Positions 1 to 9,124 are shown, counted from the stretch's first letter. The stretch is 64,000 nucleotides of DNA from an uncultured Bacteroidota bacterium (GCA_903893815.1 CAITNS010000078.1:30010-94009), one strand, 5' to 3'. The notes: generated by a model from the sequence alone, not told the origin. A program made the numbers and translations.

Positions 1-1366
1 CTTCTTTTATTTTTTCTTCAGTTTCTGGCGTTCCATCCCAATGAGCATAAACAAATCCAGTTTTTTCATCCAATACTTTTTTAAATTCTTCGTATGAATT
101 TACAGTAGTTGTTAATTCTTGGTTACGAGCTTTTGCTTTATTAAATAAGTTTGCTTGAATCTCATTTAATAAATTATCTACTAAAGTATCTATTCCTTCA
201 ATGCTTACTGTTTCTTTGGTTAATGTATCTCTACGAGCAACTTCTACAGTTCCGTTTGCTAAATCTCTTTCACCAATAGCAATACGCACAGGCACACCTT
301 TTAATTCATATTCAGCAAATTTCCAACCTGGACGTTGAGAATCTCTATCATCGTATTTTACAGAAATACCTTTTGCTTGTAATTTCTTTTTAATCTCATT
401 CGCTGTTTCAGATACTTTTGCTAAACCTTCGTCACCTTTATAAATAGGAACAATTACCACTTGTATTGGTGCTAATTTCGGAGGTAAAACGAGTCCATTA
501 TCATCGCTATGACTCATGATTAAAGCTCCAATTAAACGTGTGGAAACACCCCAAGAGGTTGCCCAAACATATTCTTGTTTGTTGTCTTTAGTTACATATT
601 TTACATCAAATGCTTTCGCGAAATTTTGACCTAAAAAGTGAGAAGTGCCTGCTTGTAAGGCTTTCCCGTCTTGCATTAAGGCTTCAATACAGTAAGTGTC
701 ATCAGCACCAGCAAAACGTTCGTTAGCTGATTTTACTCCTTTTACAACAGGTACAGCCATCCAATTTTCAACAAAGTCAGCGTATACTTCTAACATTTGT
801 TTGGTTTCAGCTATTGCTTCTTCTTTAGTGGCATGCGCTGTATGCCCCTCTTGCCAAAGGAATTCGGCAGTACGTAAAAATAAACGTGTACGCATTTCCC
901 AGCGCACTACATTAGCCCATTGATTTACTAAAATAGGTAAATCACGGTACGATTGAATCCAACTTTTATACGTATTCCAAATAATAGCTTCACTTGTAGG
1001 GCGAACAATTAGTTCTTCTTCCAATTTGGCTTCTGGGTCAACAATTAATTTTCCTTTGTTATTAGGATCTGTTTTTAAACGGTAATGAGTAACAATAGCA
1101 CATTCCTTAGCAAATCCTTCTGCATTTTTTTCTTCTGCTTCAAATAAACTCTTTGGAATAAACAATGGAAAATACGCATTTTGATGTCCTGTATCTTTAA
1201 ACATTTTATCTAATGCTTTTTGCATGTTTTCCCAAATACCGTATCCGTATGGTTTAATAACCATACAACCTCTAACGGCCGAATGGTCTGCTAAATCTGC
1301 TTTAACAACTAAATCGTTATACCATTTACTGTAATCTTCTCCGCGTGATGTTAATTCTTTACTCAT
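1..1366 (-). CDS. proS: Prolyl-tRNA synthetase (C-terminus cut by window edge)
   Basis: This enzyme charges tRNA-Pro with proline in the cytoplasm. Translation from the ATG at 1366 ([18 protein letters not shown]) stays open to the window edge, giving about 455 residues. Visible class II synthetase features are the PTSEAIIWN segment, a motif 2 region with [16 protein letters not shown] near residues 164-180, and [12 protein letters not shown] near 283-296, which leads into the anticodon-binding domain. The HTAHAT form is typical of the archaeal/eukaryal-like ProRS of about 490 residues, so roughly the last 35-40 residues are missing. It is divergent from the lipoprotein gene that follows. The identification is firm; the incompleteness is caused only by the window boundary. 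Confidence 0.96.
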   Translation of the reverse strand, partial: MSKELTSRGEDYSKWYNDLVVKADLADHSAVRGCMVIKPYGYGIWENMQKALDKMFKDTGHQNAYFPLFIPKSLFEAEEKNAEGFAKECAIVTHYRLKTDPNNKGKLIVDPEAKLEEELIVRPTSEAIIWNTYKSWIQSYRDLPILVNQWANVVRWEMRTRLFLRTAEFLWQEGHTAHATKEEAIAETKQMLEVYADFVENWMAVPVVKGVKSANERFAGADDTYCIEALMQDGKALQAGTSHFLGQNFAKAFDVKYVTKDNKQEYVWATSWGVSTRLIGALIMSHSDDNGLVLPPKLAPIQVVIVPIYKGDEGLAKVSETANEIKKKLQAKGISVKYDDRDSQRPGWKFAEYELKGVPVRIAIGERDLANGTVEVARRDTLTKETVSIEGIDTLVDNLLNEIQANLFNKAKARNQELTTTVNSYEEFKKVLDEKTGFVYAHWDGTPETEEKIKE

Positions 1367-1499
1367 CTTTATTAACAAATGTTAAATAATAAATTTAATA
1401 ATCGGGTTGGCACTTAATTTGGTAACTTTACAGTGCATTCCCCGTGCAAATTTAAACTTTTATTGGACGTTTTCGTCTGATATTTAAAAAACTAATAAA

Positions 1500-2849
1500 A
1501 TGAAAACATTAGTTATCATATCAAGCATTGCTTTGGCAATATTATCATCTTGCGTAACTCAAAAAAAAGGGGCTTCTACCTATAGTGATGACGTGTACGC
1601 CAATCCTAAAGAAGATAGAATTGAGGAAGCTCGTTTAGTAGCTGAGAAAAAACAAAAACAAGATGCTATTGATAAACGTTACAACGATTCAATAGCCGCT
1701 GTAAAACAAGCTCAAAAAGAGAAAGACGACGCTAATCCTTATTATAAAGATAGAGAGTTTAAGTATGATGATTATTATGATTATGAATATGCTACTCGTG
1801 TAAAACGTTTCAATAATAATATTGATGGTTTAAGTTATTATGATAATTACTACACTAATTCATATTGGTATAGCCAAAACCCTTATAACTATGGAGTGAG
1901 CGTTTACAATGGATATAGCTGGTGGGGTTCTAATTACAATAACTATAGTTATAATCCATCTGTAAATTTTTATAACAGTTGGGGTTGGGGTTACGGTAAT
2001 CAGTTTAACTGTTTTAATGGCTATAATCCATATATGGCTGGATATGCAGCAGGATATAATAACGGTTTTAATAATGGAATGTGGGGTAATTATTATGGAT
2101 TTGGAAATCCTTATGGTTACGGAAATGGTTTTGGTTACGGAAATGGTTTTGGTTTCGGTAATTATTACGGTTATGGAAACCCATACGGTTTTGGATATAA
2201 CAACCCATATAATAACGGTTGGGGATATTATAATGTTTTTGACAATAATAGTAGTTATACATACGGGCCACGCTCGTCAAATGGAGGAGGAAATAGCAGA
2301 AGAACATCAAACCCAGGAATGGATCCAGTAAAAAGAGATTTATCTGCTTCAGAAGTATACATTAGAGATGTAGCTGTTCGACAAGATGCTGCCGTGAAAT
2401 TTACGGAAGTTAAACCTTTAAGACCTACTGGTAATAACGATCCAATTAGAGTAAATAATACCGGTACACCCATTGGAACTGGCGGTGTAAAGCCTATTAG
2501 AAATATTAATACTGATACAGAACCAGTTCGCAATCCAATTAGAGATCATGAAGGAACGGCCCCTATTAAGGAACCAACCACAAATCCAGTAAGAGTGTTT
2601 GAACAACCTGTTTCTGAGCCGGTTCGAAATAATCCTATCAGAAATTCGGAACCAGTTAAAAACCAACCGGAAACTCCGATAAGACAAACGCCTATTAGAA
2701 ATACAGAGCCTGTGAGACAACCTACACAAACACCAAGACAGGAAGCGCCAGTAAGACAAGCACCTGTTTTTCAAACACCTAGTGTGCCAAGTAATAATGG
2801 AGGAGGAAGTGCTCCATCTAATAATGGTGGTGGACGAAGACCAAGATAA
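1500..2849 (+). CDS. Tyr/Asn/Gly-rich lipoprotein with C-terminal proline-arginine repeats
   Basis: A 449-residue predicted lipoprotein of unknown function. The N-terminus is a lipoprotein signal with lipobox LSSC (Cys18), so it is probably anchored in the outer membrane. Residues of about 95-255 are extremely rich in Tyr, Asn, Gly and Trp, with short repeats such as NPYGYGNGFGYG, and the C-terminal third carries degenerate PIRN/EPVRN repeats ending in a Gly/Asn/Ser-rich tail. Such composition suggests an extended, disordered surface or envelope protein. It lies 35 bp upstream of the FadL-type porin gene on the same strand, so the two may be co-transcribed. I recognise no catalytic domain. 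Overlapping frames here are open only because of the low-complexity base composition. Confidence 0.85.
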   Translation: MKTLVIISSIALAILSSCVTQKKGASTYSDDVYANPKEDRIEEARLVAEKKQKQDAIDKRYNDSIAAVKQAQKEKDDANPYYKDREFKYDDYYDYEYATRVKRFNNNIDGLSYYDNYYTNSYWYSQNPYNYGVSVYNGYSWWGSNYNNYSYNPSVNFYNSWGWGYGNQFNCFNGYNPYMAGYAAGYNNGFNNGMWGNYYGFGNPYGYGNGFGYGNGFGFGNYYGYGNPYGFGYNNPYNNGWGYYNVFDNNSSYTYGPRSSNGGGNSRRTSNPGMDPVKRDLSASEVYIRDVAVRQDAAVKFTEVKPLRPTGNNDPIRVNNTGTPIGTGGVKPIRNINTDTEPVRNPIRDHEGTAPIKEPTTNPVRVFEQPVSEPVRNNPIRNSEPVKNQPETPIRQTPIRNTEPVRQPTQTPRQEAPVRQAPVFQTPSVPSNNGGGSAPSNNGGGRRPR

Positions 2850-2884
2850 ATTAAACATCCCCTATTTAATTTTAATAATACGTT

Positions 2885-4375
2885 ATGAAACTTTTATTTA
2901 GTGTAACAACATTGAGTTTGTTATCTATATCGCTTATATCTCAAAACGACATTGATGCGATGAGATATTCCCAAACATTTTTTGGAGGAACGTCTCGCAG
3001 TAAAGCAATGGCGGGTTCTTTTGGCGCTTTAGGAGCCGATGGTTCTTGTATGGGCGCTAATCCTGCTGGAATTGGTTTGTATAAAAAAGGAGATATTAAT
3101 ATTTCTTTTGGATTAAGATTTTTTTCGGTTGATGCCACTCACAACGGAACATCCAACAAAAATTTTAAAGCCAATGTTCCCTTTGACGGATTAACTTTAG
3201 TGGGCGCTTGGGATAGTAAACAGCAGCCAGATAATCATCATGCTATAGGCTTATCATGCAATCAAATTGTTAATTTTAATAGTAATACAACTATCGAAGG
3301 ACGATCTAATTTTAAAAGTATTGCTAATGATTTTTTATCATCAGCCAATGGCAAGGGATTATCGAATTTAGATAATGGTTATTCAGGTATGGCTTATGAT
3401 AATTATTTAATTGACATGTATGATACTTTAAATAATAAATATGCTAGTATTATTAATACAAAATATGATGTTCTGCAATCAAAAACCATTGAAACAACGG
3501 GTAGAATAAACGAATGGAATATTAACTATGCTTATGGCTATAAGGATAAATTGTATTTAGGCGTTTCATTAGGAATACCAATGCTAACCTACAATCATAA
3601 TTCGGTTTATTCAGAAGTGGATGATAAAGATTCGATGAGGCTTTCAACTAATTCCTCTCCTACTTATAGTTATTCGGGCGTGGGTGGTTTTAAAAGCATG
3701 TCGTATCAGGAAACCTATAAAACAACAGGAACGGGGTATAATTTAAAAGTAGGTTTAATATATCGAGCGGCCGACTTTATTAGATTAGGAGCAAGTTTCC
3801 ATTCGCCAACCGTTTATAATTTATCGGACGGTTATTTATATAAAATGAATGCTAATTACGATGAGGGCGGAGCCTATACTACTCAATATCCTCCCGATAA
3901 TGGTGGTAAATTTAATTATCAGGTAATTACTCCTATGAAATTTACGGGAAGCGTTGCTTTATTGTATAAAAAAATGGGAGCTATAAATATTGATTATGAT
4001 ATTATTAATTATAAGCAAGCCTCATTACAAAGCTCTCCACAAGTATTTACAGGTGTTAACACTACCATCAGAAATAAATACAGCCAAACCTCTAATTTAA
4101 GAGTGGGAGCCGAAGCTAATTTAAAACCTATGTTTGTAAGATTAGGTTATGCGATGTATGGTAGTCCATTTGGAGAAACTTTTTCTGGAGATTTTGTAAG
4201 AACCTTTTTTACTGGTGGAGTTGGTTTTAAAAGAGAGAAAATGTATGTAGATGTATCATTTACCAGAAGTATGAATAGCGAAAATTACTATATGTATAAC
4301 CCTAATTTCGTCGATAAATCCACTTTAAAAAATTATGGCACGACAATTGCTGTTACAGTTGGCAGTAAGTTTTAG
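2885..4375 (+). CDS. OmpP1/FadL-family outer membrane transporter
   Basis: A 496-residue outer membrane beta-barrel protein of the OmpP1/FadL/TodX family, which moves hydrophobic compounds across the outer membrane; Bacteroidota members are often labelled hemin receptors without proof. An N-terminal signal peptide ends near ISLISQ, followed by the family-typical start of the mature protein: SRSKAMAGSFGALGADGSCMGANPAGIGLYKKGD, here seen in two parts, with the AMAG..GALG..D and NPAGIG signatures. Alternating hydrophobic strands run to a C-terminal VTVGSKF. It is the second gene after the Tyr/Asn-rich lipoprotein, and a strong terminator hairpin follows 28 bp downstream. The substrate cannot be told from sequence. 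Confidence 0.88.
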   Translation: MKLLFSVTTLSLLSISLISQNDIDAMRYSQTFFGGTSRSKAMAGSFGALGADGSCMGANPAGIGLYKKGDINISFGLRFFSVDATHNGTSNKNFKANVPFDGLTLVGAWDSKQQPDNHHAIGLSCNQIVNFNSNTTIEGRSNFKSIANDFLSSANGKGLSNLDNGYSGMAYDNYLIDMYDTLNNKYASIINTKYDVLQSKTIETTGRINEWNINYAYGYKDKLYLGVSLGIPMLTYNHNSVYSEVDDKDSMRLSTNSSPTYSYSGVGGFKSMSYQETYKTTGTGYNLKVGLIYRAADFIRLGASFHSPTVYNLSDGYLYKMNANYDEGGAYTTQYPPDNGGKFNYQVITPMKFTGSVALLYKKMGAINIDYDIINYKQASLQSSPQVFTGVNTTIRNKYSQTSNLRVGAEANLKPMFVRLGYAMYGSPFGETFSGDFVRTFFTGGVGFKREKMYVDVSFTRSMNSENYYMYNPNFVDKSTLKNYGTTIAVTVGSKF

Positions 4376-4403
4376 TGTAGTTTTGTTCTAGATTAATTGG
4401 TTA

Positions 4404-4442
4404 GAAAGTCTCGGGGTAGTGGCCGAGACTTTCGTTTTTTAT
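4404..4442 (+). terminator. Rho-independent terminator after the FadL-type gene
   Basis: A perfect 11-bp stem, GAAAGTCTCGG (4404-4414) with CCGAGACTTTC (4423-4433), has an 8-nt loop and is followed by a run of T from 4435. Confidence 0.9.
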
Positions 4443-4553
4443 AGACTTTTTTTTGTTTTTTTACCGCAACTCTTACGCTAAAGCTTCAGCGAAGGCGCAA
4501 AGAATTGCAGAGTTTTATAGCTTGATAAAATTTTATTCCAATGTTTTTTTCGG

Positions 4554-4727
4554 TTAACCTAAATTCACCAGCCTATTTCCAAACATCTTTAAGCATTCGT
4601 TTATGTAATTCTTTAGCGCAAATTCATCCAATTCACCATGTGTGGTTATAGAATCAATTAATAATCCATCTTGCGCCTCTTCACTCAAAGGAGTTTGACC
4701 ATCTTTATATTCTAGTTCTAATCCCAT
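4554..4727 (-). pseudogene. Truncated mobile mystery protein B (Fic family) remnant
   Basis: The frame opening with ATG at 4727 reads MGLELEYKDGQTPLSEE and continues through GLLIDSITTHGELDEF, which matches the conserved N-terminus of mobile mystery protein B, a Fic-domain protein that is always paired with mobile mystery protein A. The homology stops after about 38 residues; the next 19 codons are unrelated and a TAA follows at 4554. The complete Fic catalytic region (HxFxxGNGR) is absent. The start overlaps the stop region of the mobile mystery protein A gene by 10 bp, so the original two-gene arrangement is preserved and only the distal part has been lost. The identification is from memory of the family N-terminus. 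Confidence 0.75.
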
Positions 4728-5182
4728 AAGTGTTTTGGCATTGTATCAATTAATTCTCTTGCTTTACTTTTAATATTTTTCTCTAACCTCTTCTTAGAAT
4801 TTTCCTGATCTTCTAATTTCATAGTGTTCGATGTTCTCATAACAATTTTTAATGCAATCTCAGTGGCTCTTTTTTCAATCATTTTTTCTAAACTACCTTC
4901 CTTAGGAATAAAGCCATATACCAATTGCATATCCAATGCTTGTGCTGTTTCTCTTAAAGACTTTAATGTTATAGACTGACTAGCTTCTCTTTGTTCTATT
5001 TCGCTAATACTTTGTGGAGTAATTTCCATTTTTTCTCCTAATTGCCTTAAAGACATTTTCAGAGCAGTTCTTACAGTATAAATCCATCCCTTTTTAGGAA
5101 CTATTACTTCATTTAAAGCTCTAAAGCTCTTTAACTTTCTATCTACTTGCTCAATTAAGAGTGCATGTTTTGAATTATTCAT
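4718..5182 (-). CDS. Mobile mystery protein A (XRE-family regulator)
   Basis: A 154-residue DNA-binding protein with a central helix-turn-helix at about residues 43-70 (MSLRQLGEKMEITPQSIS, then EIEQREAS). The surrounding sequence (HALLIEQVDRKL, VPKKGWIYTVRTAL, LDMQLVYGFIP) fits the mobile mystery protein A family, described as occurring with a Fic protein (protein B) in mobile or plasmid contexts. Here protein B is only a truncated stub overlapping the 3' end. The gene is complete and preceded by a tandem array containing CCTGATAA cores at a strict 32-bp spacing, which I infer to be its own operator region. It probably acts as an autorepressor and antitoxin-like partner of the lost Fic protein. 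Confidence 0.85.
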   Translation of the reverse strand: MNNSKHALLIEQVDRKLKSFRALNEVIVPKKGWIYTVRTALKMSLRQLGEKMEITPQSISEIEQREASQSITLKSLRETAQALDMQLVYGFIPKEGSLEKMIEKRATEIALKIVMRTSNTMKLEDQENSKKRLEKNIKSKARELIDTMPKHLWD

Positions 5183-5189
5183 AAGGTTA

Positions 5190-5320
5190 TAGCCTGATAA
5201 TTTATTTCAAAATTAAGGATATTACCTGATAAATACAAATTATTTTAAGTATATAACCTGATAAATATATAATTTTTTAAGCTTAAAACCTTAAATATGT
5301 AAATTCAAATAAATGATTTT
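5190..5320. promoter_or_regulatory. 32-bp tandem repeat array, likely operators of mobile mystery protein A
   Basis: CCTGATAA occurs at 5193, 5225 and 5257, exactly 32 bp apart, and a degenerate copy, CCTTAAAT, lies at 5289, again 32 bp on. The sequence between cores is partly conserved too (TTTTAAG then AT-rich just before the second and third copies end). The array begins 8 bp upstream of the mobile mystery protein A start codon, so it overlaps the probable promoter. Binding by the adjacent XRE protein is inference. Confidence 0.65.
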
Positions 5321-5647
5321 CAAGTACTTAAATTCAATCGTGCCCGTAAAAGGTTGATTGCTCAACACCTTCGGTCCGGAAGGGACCCGAAATAATTTTA
5401 AATTTAACTAAATTACAGTAATTTCCGCTTTTTCTGAATGAAAAACTACGGTATACCGAAGTTTTTACAAATTCGTTTTATAAAATTGGAAAATTCTTAC
5501 CTATTTTGAATGGTAAATCCCAACTAAAAAACAATAAATAACTACACATGAAATTTTTACAGAATGGCATCACAAATTTAATACTAGTGCATAAATGCAA
5601 ACTTAAAATGAGTGAATTTGATTACTCACATAAATATAAATTTAAAG
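5321..5647. other. Intergenic stretch between regulator and antitoxin
   Basis: No convincing gene. It holds a GC-richer patch at about 5340-5392 with imperfect inverted segments (TTCGGTCC against GGACCCGAA), flanked by AT-rich DNA. A 16-bp direct repeat AAATGCAAACTTAAAA is at 5593-5608 and again at 5653-5668, straddling the antitoxin start. Confidence 0.4.
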
Positions 5648-5887
5648 ATGGCAAATGCAAACTTAAAAAAGAGAATAGTTGATTGCGTAGAGCAAATTGA
5701 TGACGAAAAAATATTAGAAGCTGTTTATACGTTATTAAATGGACAAGTTGCTAATAGTGATTATGAATTAAGCGCAGAAGATATAAAAATTATAAATGCC
5801 CGAAGAAAAGCGGTCTTGAAAGGTTCAGAAAAGACTTATACAGTAGCACAAGTAAAGAAGAAATTATTAAAGAATTTAGGTAAATGA
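5648..5887 (+). CDS. Type II toxin-antitoxin system antitoxin
   Basis: A 79-residue small acidic/basic protein starting MANANLKKRIVDCVEQIDDE. It has a helical N-terminal part (EKILEAVYTLLNG) and a charged C-terminal tail, as in Bacteroidota antitoxins that precede RelE/ParE-like toxins. A longer reading from GTG at 5612 is possible, but the ATG at 5648 gives the usual length and start. Its TGA overlaps the ATG of the following toxin frame in an ATGA arrangement, the classic translational coupling of toxin-antitoxin pairs. The toxin itself is disrupted, so the antitoxin is an orphan here. Its family name is not certain; the role is inferred from size, composition and its neighbour. Confidence 0.7.
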   Translation: MANANLKKRIVDCVEQIDDEKILEAVYTLLNGQVANSDYELSAEDIKIINARRKAVLKGSEKTYTVAQVKKKLLKNLGK

Positions 5888-6117
5888 TTTATTAAATAAT
5901 AGTTCTCGAAAGTGTTTATCTGGAACTGAAGGAGGTATCGTCTTATTATTAATCTAAGCAAAAAGATTTAGGTATTAGGTTTGTTTTAAGTTGGGAAACT
6001 GCAATGGGACATATAAAAGAAGCGCCCTTATTATATCAAAAGAAAAACAAACAATTAAGAACAATCAAGTTAAATAAGTTTCCGTATTTATTAGTTTTTG
6101 AAATTATTGAAAATAAA
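5884..6117 (+). pseudogene. Decayed RelE/ParE-family toxin
   Basis: Reading from the ATG at 5884 in one frame gives MIY, stop, IIVLESVYLELKEVSSYY, stop, SKQKDLGIRFVLSWETAM and then GHIKEAPLLYQKKNKQLRTI followed by KLNKFPYLLVFEIIENK. This is the body of a ParE-like toxin (compare the usual ...RTIRLNKFPYLIVFEI...), interrupted by in-frame TAA codons at codons 4 and 24. Homology ends at 6117, exactly before the stop codon of the convergent T9SS gene at 6118, so the last strand and C-terminal basic residues needed for activity are missing. Two stops plus loss of the end make it a pseudogene. An open frame beginning at 6004 is only the surviving second half. Confidence 0.8.
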
Positions 6118-6861
6118 CTAATATCTAATAACAACTATTTTTCTCATAATAACTTTTTTGTTAGCAGTAACATAAACAGTATAGAATCCATCTTGCAAAC
6201 TTTCAGTGCTTACTATAAGTTTATTATTTTCATTACTTTTCATGTTTTTCCGATCCTTTAAAACTAATTCTCCTAACTGGTTATAAACAGAAATATCAGC
6301 AAATAAACTTTTAGCTGATTTAAATTCTATTGTAAAATGAGATGACGTCACGCTTGGATAAATATTTATATTTTCTTCGTTTTCTAATTCTTTTACCGAA
6401 ATGGCATTTATTGCATTGTAAATTACATCACAATATGCAGAATCAGAGTTATTAGTAGTAAAAAAAACATACCGGTATATACTTTGTCCAACTTGTCCTT
6501 CTGGTAAATAATGTCCAGAAAACGATTTATTAGAATCTGCTAATGCAACTATATCACCATGAATATAAAAAGGAGAAGATCCAGCCAAACGTGGGTTACC
6601 ACAAAGAATTCCCCAGCACATATAATTAAATGTATTTGAAGTAAATGAAACCTCATACCTTTTTACTTTTACATCTAACTCGGCTTGTATGGTATTAATA
6701 ATAACAATTTTATTTGCAACTAACTCCGCATCTAAAGCATTACCATTTATTGTAATCGTAGAAGCAGTAATATCAATTCCTTCTCTATAAATTTTTAATA
6801 CTTGAGAAAAACCTAGCTGCTTTAGGAATAATACGATTACGATAATATAAAATGTTCGCAT
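6118..6861 (-). CDS. Secreted protein with T9SS type A C-terminal sorting domain
   Basis: A 247-residue secreted protein. It has a signal peptide ending near LGFSQ, a central region of about 130 residues with no family I recognise (contains CWGILCGNPRLAGSSPFYIHGD), and a C-terminal domain of about 80 residues of the T9SS type A kind: NIYPSVTSSHFTIEF, DISVYNQLGELVL, then GFYTVYVTANKKVIMRKIVV. That domain directs export through the type IX system and cleavage at the surface. Its coding end touches the breakpoint of the toxin pseudogene. It is followed, in the same direction and 34 bp upstream, by another T9SS protein gene, so both may share a transcript. Function of the passenger region is unknown. 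Confidence 0.82.
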   Translation of the reverse strand: MRTFYIIVIVLFLKQLGFSQVLKIYREGIDITASTITINGNALDAELVANKIVIINTIQAELDVKVKRYEVSFTSNTFNYMCWGILCGNPRLAGSSPFYIHGDIVALADSNKSFSGHYLPEGQVGQSIYRYVFFTTNNSDSAYCDVIYNAINAISVKELENEENINIYPSVTSSHFTIEFKSAKSLFADISVYNQLGELVLKDRKNMKSNENNKLIVSTESLQDGFYTVYVTANKKVIMRKIVVIRY

Positions 6862-6895
6862 GATATAAATTTTTAGTTGAAAAAAATTAAAGTAA

Positions 6896-8080
6896 CTATT
6901 TAGAAATAACTATTTTTCTTGTGTGAAATATTCCTTCTGCTTTAAAACTTACAAAGTATATACCATTGCTTAAATCACTTACATCAATTGTTGCTTTAGA
7001 AACAGAAGTATTATACTCTAAATTATTTAAAGTTTTAATTATTTGCCCTACAGAATTATACACATAAATATGTCCCACACCATTTGTAGTAGAAGAATAA
7101 TTTAAAAATAAAGTATTTCCAATTGGATTAAGTACATTAAACTGCAAATTGCTTAAACTATTTTCTTGAATTCCAACTGCTGGCGTTACTAAATATTTTT
7201 TATTTGCATTAAGCACTTCTCTATTTTGAAATGCGCCATTTTTTACAACCGCGGCTACAATTTGAATGCGATTAGGCTCAATATTCATTGCTTCTGTTGT
7301 ACTATTTTTAAGAGGAAGTGTAAAAGAAAAGTTTTCAGTATAATTATTACCAATAACTGGATTTGCGGGAATAATACCAGCGTTACCAAAAAAACCTGAA
7401 GGTTGATATTTTACGGGATTGATAAAAGCATATGACTCTGCCCAATTTCCAATACTATTTGGATAAGTAACTACATTGTAACCATCAAGTACACCATTTG
7501 AAGCATTTACATTTTGACCGTATGATTCTCCAGCAGGACCTTTTACAGTGTCCTGGGTTAAAACTGCGTAAATTCTTAAATCACCAGATGCAATATCACA
7601 AAAATTAGCTGTTACATTAATATTTACAGCACGCGTTGTTGAATTATATGTATTCGTGATATTAACCGAAACTGGTACATTTATGGAATTAATTTGATTA
7701 TTAAACGCAATTGCTTCACTCTCTACGCCTTCAGATGTAGGTCCTTGTTGAAGCATGTAATTGTTAGGGAAAAAAGTACGATCTATCATAACCATCGATT
7801 GATATTCGAGATTAAAAATACTACCAAAAGCATAATAAGGCTTATTTTGTTCAGACCAAGAGCCAACACCAATTGGAGCTTGGTTGTAAACTACCATAGC
7901 AATTTGATTTTTATGAGCTGCGTATAATGGATTAGTATAATCGCGGATATGAAAGTAGCAGGGGCCGCAATTTTTAGCACAGGACTGTTCCATAAGCACC
8001 ATTTTTGTTGCACATGGATTTTGAGCAATAAGTGAGTTAACTATAATAACTGATAAACTGACTAGTAAGGAATTTTTCAT
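6896..8080 (-). CDS. Omp28-related secreted protein with thioredoxin-like region and T9SS signal
   Basis: A 394-residue protein counted from the ATG at 8080, which places a normal signal peptide (MKNSLLVSLSVIIVNSLIAQ) at the N-terminus; a 19-codon upstream extension is open but lacks signal character. The mature N-terminus has a CAKNCGPC motif within a thioredoxin-like stretch (MEQSCAKNCGPCYFH, then QIAMVVYNQAPIG), as in Omp28-family proteins of Bacteroidota. The last 80 residues form a T9SS type A sorting domain (NVLNPIGNTLFLNYSS, IYVYNSVGQIIKTL, GIYFVSFKAEG). It is presumably exported to the cell surface or medium. A redox role is suggested by CxxC but not shown. Confidence 0.8.
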   Translation of the reverse strand: MKNSLLVSLSVIIVNSLIAQNPCATKMVLMEQSCAKNCGPCYFHIRDYTNPLYAAHKNQIAMVVYNQAPIGVGSWSEQNKPYYAFGSIFNLEYQSMVMIDRTFFPNNYMLQQGPTSEGVESEAIAFNNQINSINVPVSVNITNTYNSTTRAVNINVTANFCDIASGDLRIYAVLTQDTVKGPAGESYGQNVNASNGVLDGYNVVTYPNSIGNWAESYAFINPVKYQPSGFFGNAGIIPANPVIGNNYTENFSFTLPLKNSTTEAMNIEPNRIQIVAAVVKNGAFQNREVLNANKKYLVTPAVGIQENSLSNLQFNVLNPIGNTLFLNYSSTTNGVGHIYVYNSVGQIIKTLNNLEYNTSVSKATIDVSDLSNGIYFVSFKAEGIFHTRKIVISK

Positions 8081-8242
8081 GATTTCTTTTATTTTGTTTA
8101 TTACGGAAAAAGTAAAGAAAATTTTGTAACTGTGCAAATAAAATTCAATATTTTTTGAATCCTAATAGCAATTGGGATTATTGAAACCTGTTATCACGAT
8201 AGTAATCGGGATCGTTTGATAGGTATTATGATTCTAAAAAGC

Positions 8243-9124
8243 TTAAAACTCTCTTTTAGCAGCAATTAAGGTGTTTTTTAACAAGGAAGCAATGGTCATG
8301 GGACCAACGCCACCTGGCACGGGTGTAATATAACCAGCTTTTTTAGAAACCTCTTCAAATTGCACATCGCCCACTAATTTAAAACCACTTTTTTTAGAAA
8401 CATCATCCACGCGATTAATGCCTACATCAATAATCACAGCACCTTCTTTAACCATATCGGCTGTTACAAAATTTGGTTTACCAATAGCAGCAATAATGAT
8501 ATCAGCGTTTAAAGTATGTTCTTTTAAATTTTGAGTATGGCTATGGCAAAGTGTAACCGTGCAATTACCTAAATTGGTGTTTTTAGCCATTAAAATACTC
8601 ATGGGTGAACCCACAATATGGCTTCTTCCAATAACTACACAATGTTTACCATCGGTTGGAATATTATAACGTTCTAATAATTGTACAATACCAAAAGGCG
8701 TAGCGCTCACATAAGTTGGTAAATTCAATACTAAACGACCAACGTTTATTGGATGAAAACCATCTACATCTTTACTTGGTTTGATAGCTTCAATAATTTT
8801 TTGTTCGGAAATATGACGAGGCAATGGCAATTGAACAATGTAACCATCAATATCATCATCGTTATTTAAGTCTTCAATTTTTGCTAATAATTTTTGTTCA
8901 GAAACATAAGCTTCAAAGGTTACTAATGTTGATTTAAATCCAACATTTTCACAAGCTTTTACTTTACTTCCCACATAAGTTTGAGAAGCAGGATCATCTC
9001 CCACTAAAATAGCGGCTAAATGTGGTTGCTTTTTTCCTTTGGCAATTAATTCTTTTACTTCTAATGCAATTTCAGATTGAAGTTCAAGTGATATTTTTTT
9101 TCCGTCGATGAGTATCATTTTCAA
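8243..9124 (-). CDS. folD: Bifunctional methylenetetrahydrofolate dehydrogenase/cyclohydrolase
   Basis: FolD interconverts 5,10-methylene-THF, 5,10-methenyl-THF and 10-formyl-THF in the cytoplasm, using NADP. The 293-residue length is normal. Visible signatures are the [13 protein letters not shown] segment with the catalytic Lys, [14 protein letters not shown], the substrate segment [11 protein letters not shown], the nucleotide-binding [14 protein letters not shown] and the closing [15 protein letters not shown]. The frame begins [10 protein letters not shown]; the Met at 9118 is an equally good start and fits the family N-terminus slightly better. Folate use links it loosely to ftcD further along, but the two genes are not in one operon. 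Confidence 0.97.
   Translation of the reverse strand: MKMILIDGKKISLELQSEIALEVKELIAKGKKQPHLAAILVGDDPASQTYVGSKVKACENVGFKSTLVTFEAYVSEQKLLAKIEDLNNDDDIDGYIVQLPLPRHISEQKIIEAIKPSKDVDGFHPINVGRLVLNLPTYVSATPFGIVQLLERYNIPTDGKHCVVIGRSHIVGSPMSILMAKNTNLGNCTVTLCHSHTQNLKEHTLNADIIIAAIGKPNFVTADMVKEGAVIIDVGINRVDDVSKKSGFKLVGDVQFEEVSKKAGYITPVPGGVGPMTIASLLKNTLIAAKREF

Noticed and set aside
2017..2331. Open frames on both strands across the Tyr/Asn/Gly-rich region
   Set aside because: They are shadows created by the low-complexity coding sequence of the lipoprotein gene and have no protein-like character of their own.
4462..4515. A CGCAAAG-like intergenic motif after the FadL-type gene
   Set aside because: It resembles degenerate Bacteroidota intergenic repeats, but only one short copy is present and I could not support it as a repeat element here.
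6004..6261. 85-codon plus-strand frame
   Set aside because: Its first 38 codons are the surviving toxin body of the pseudogene and the rest is antisense to the T9SS gene, so it is not a separate gene.
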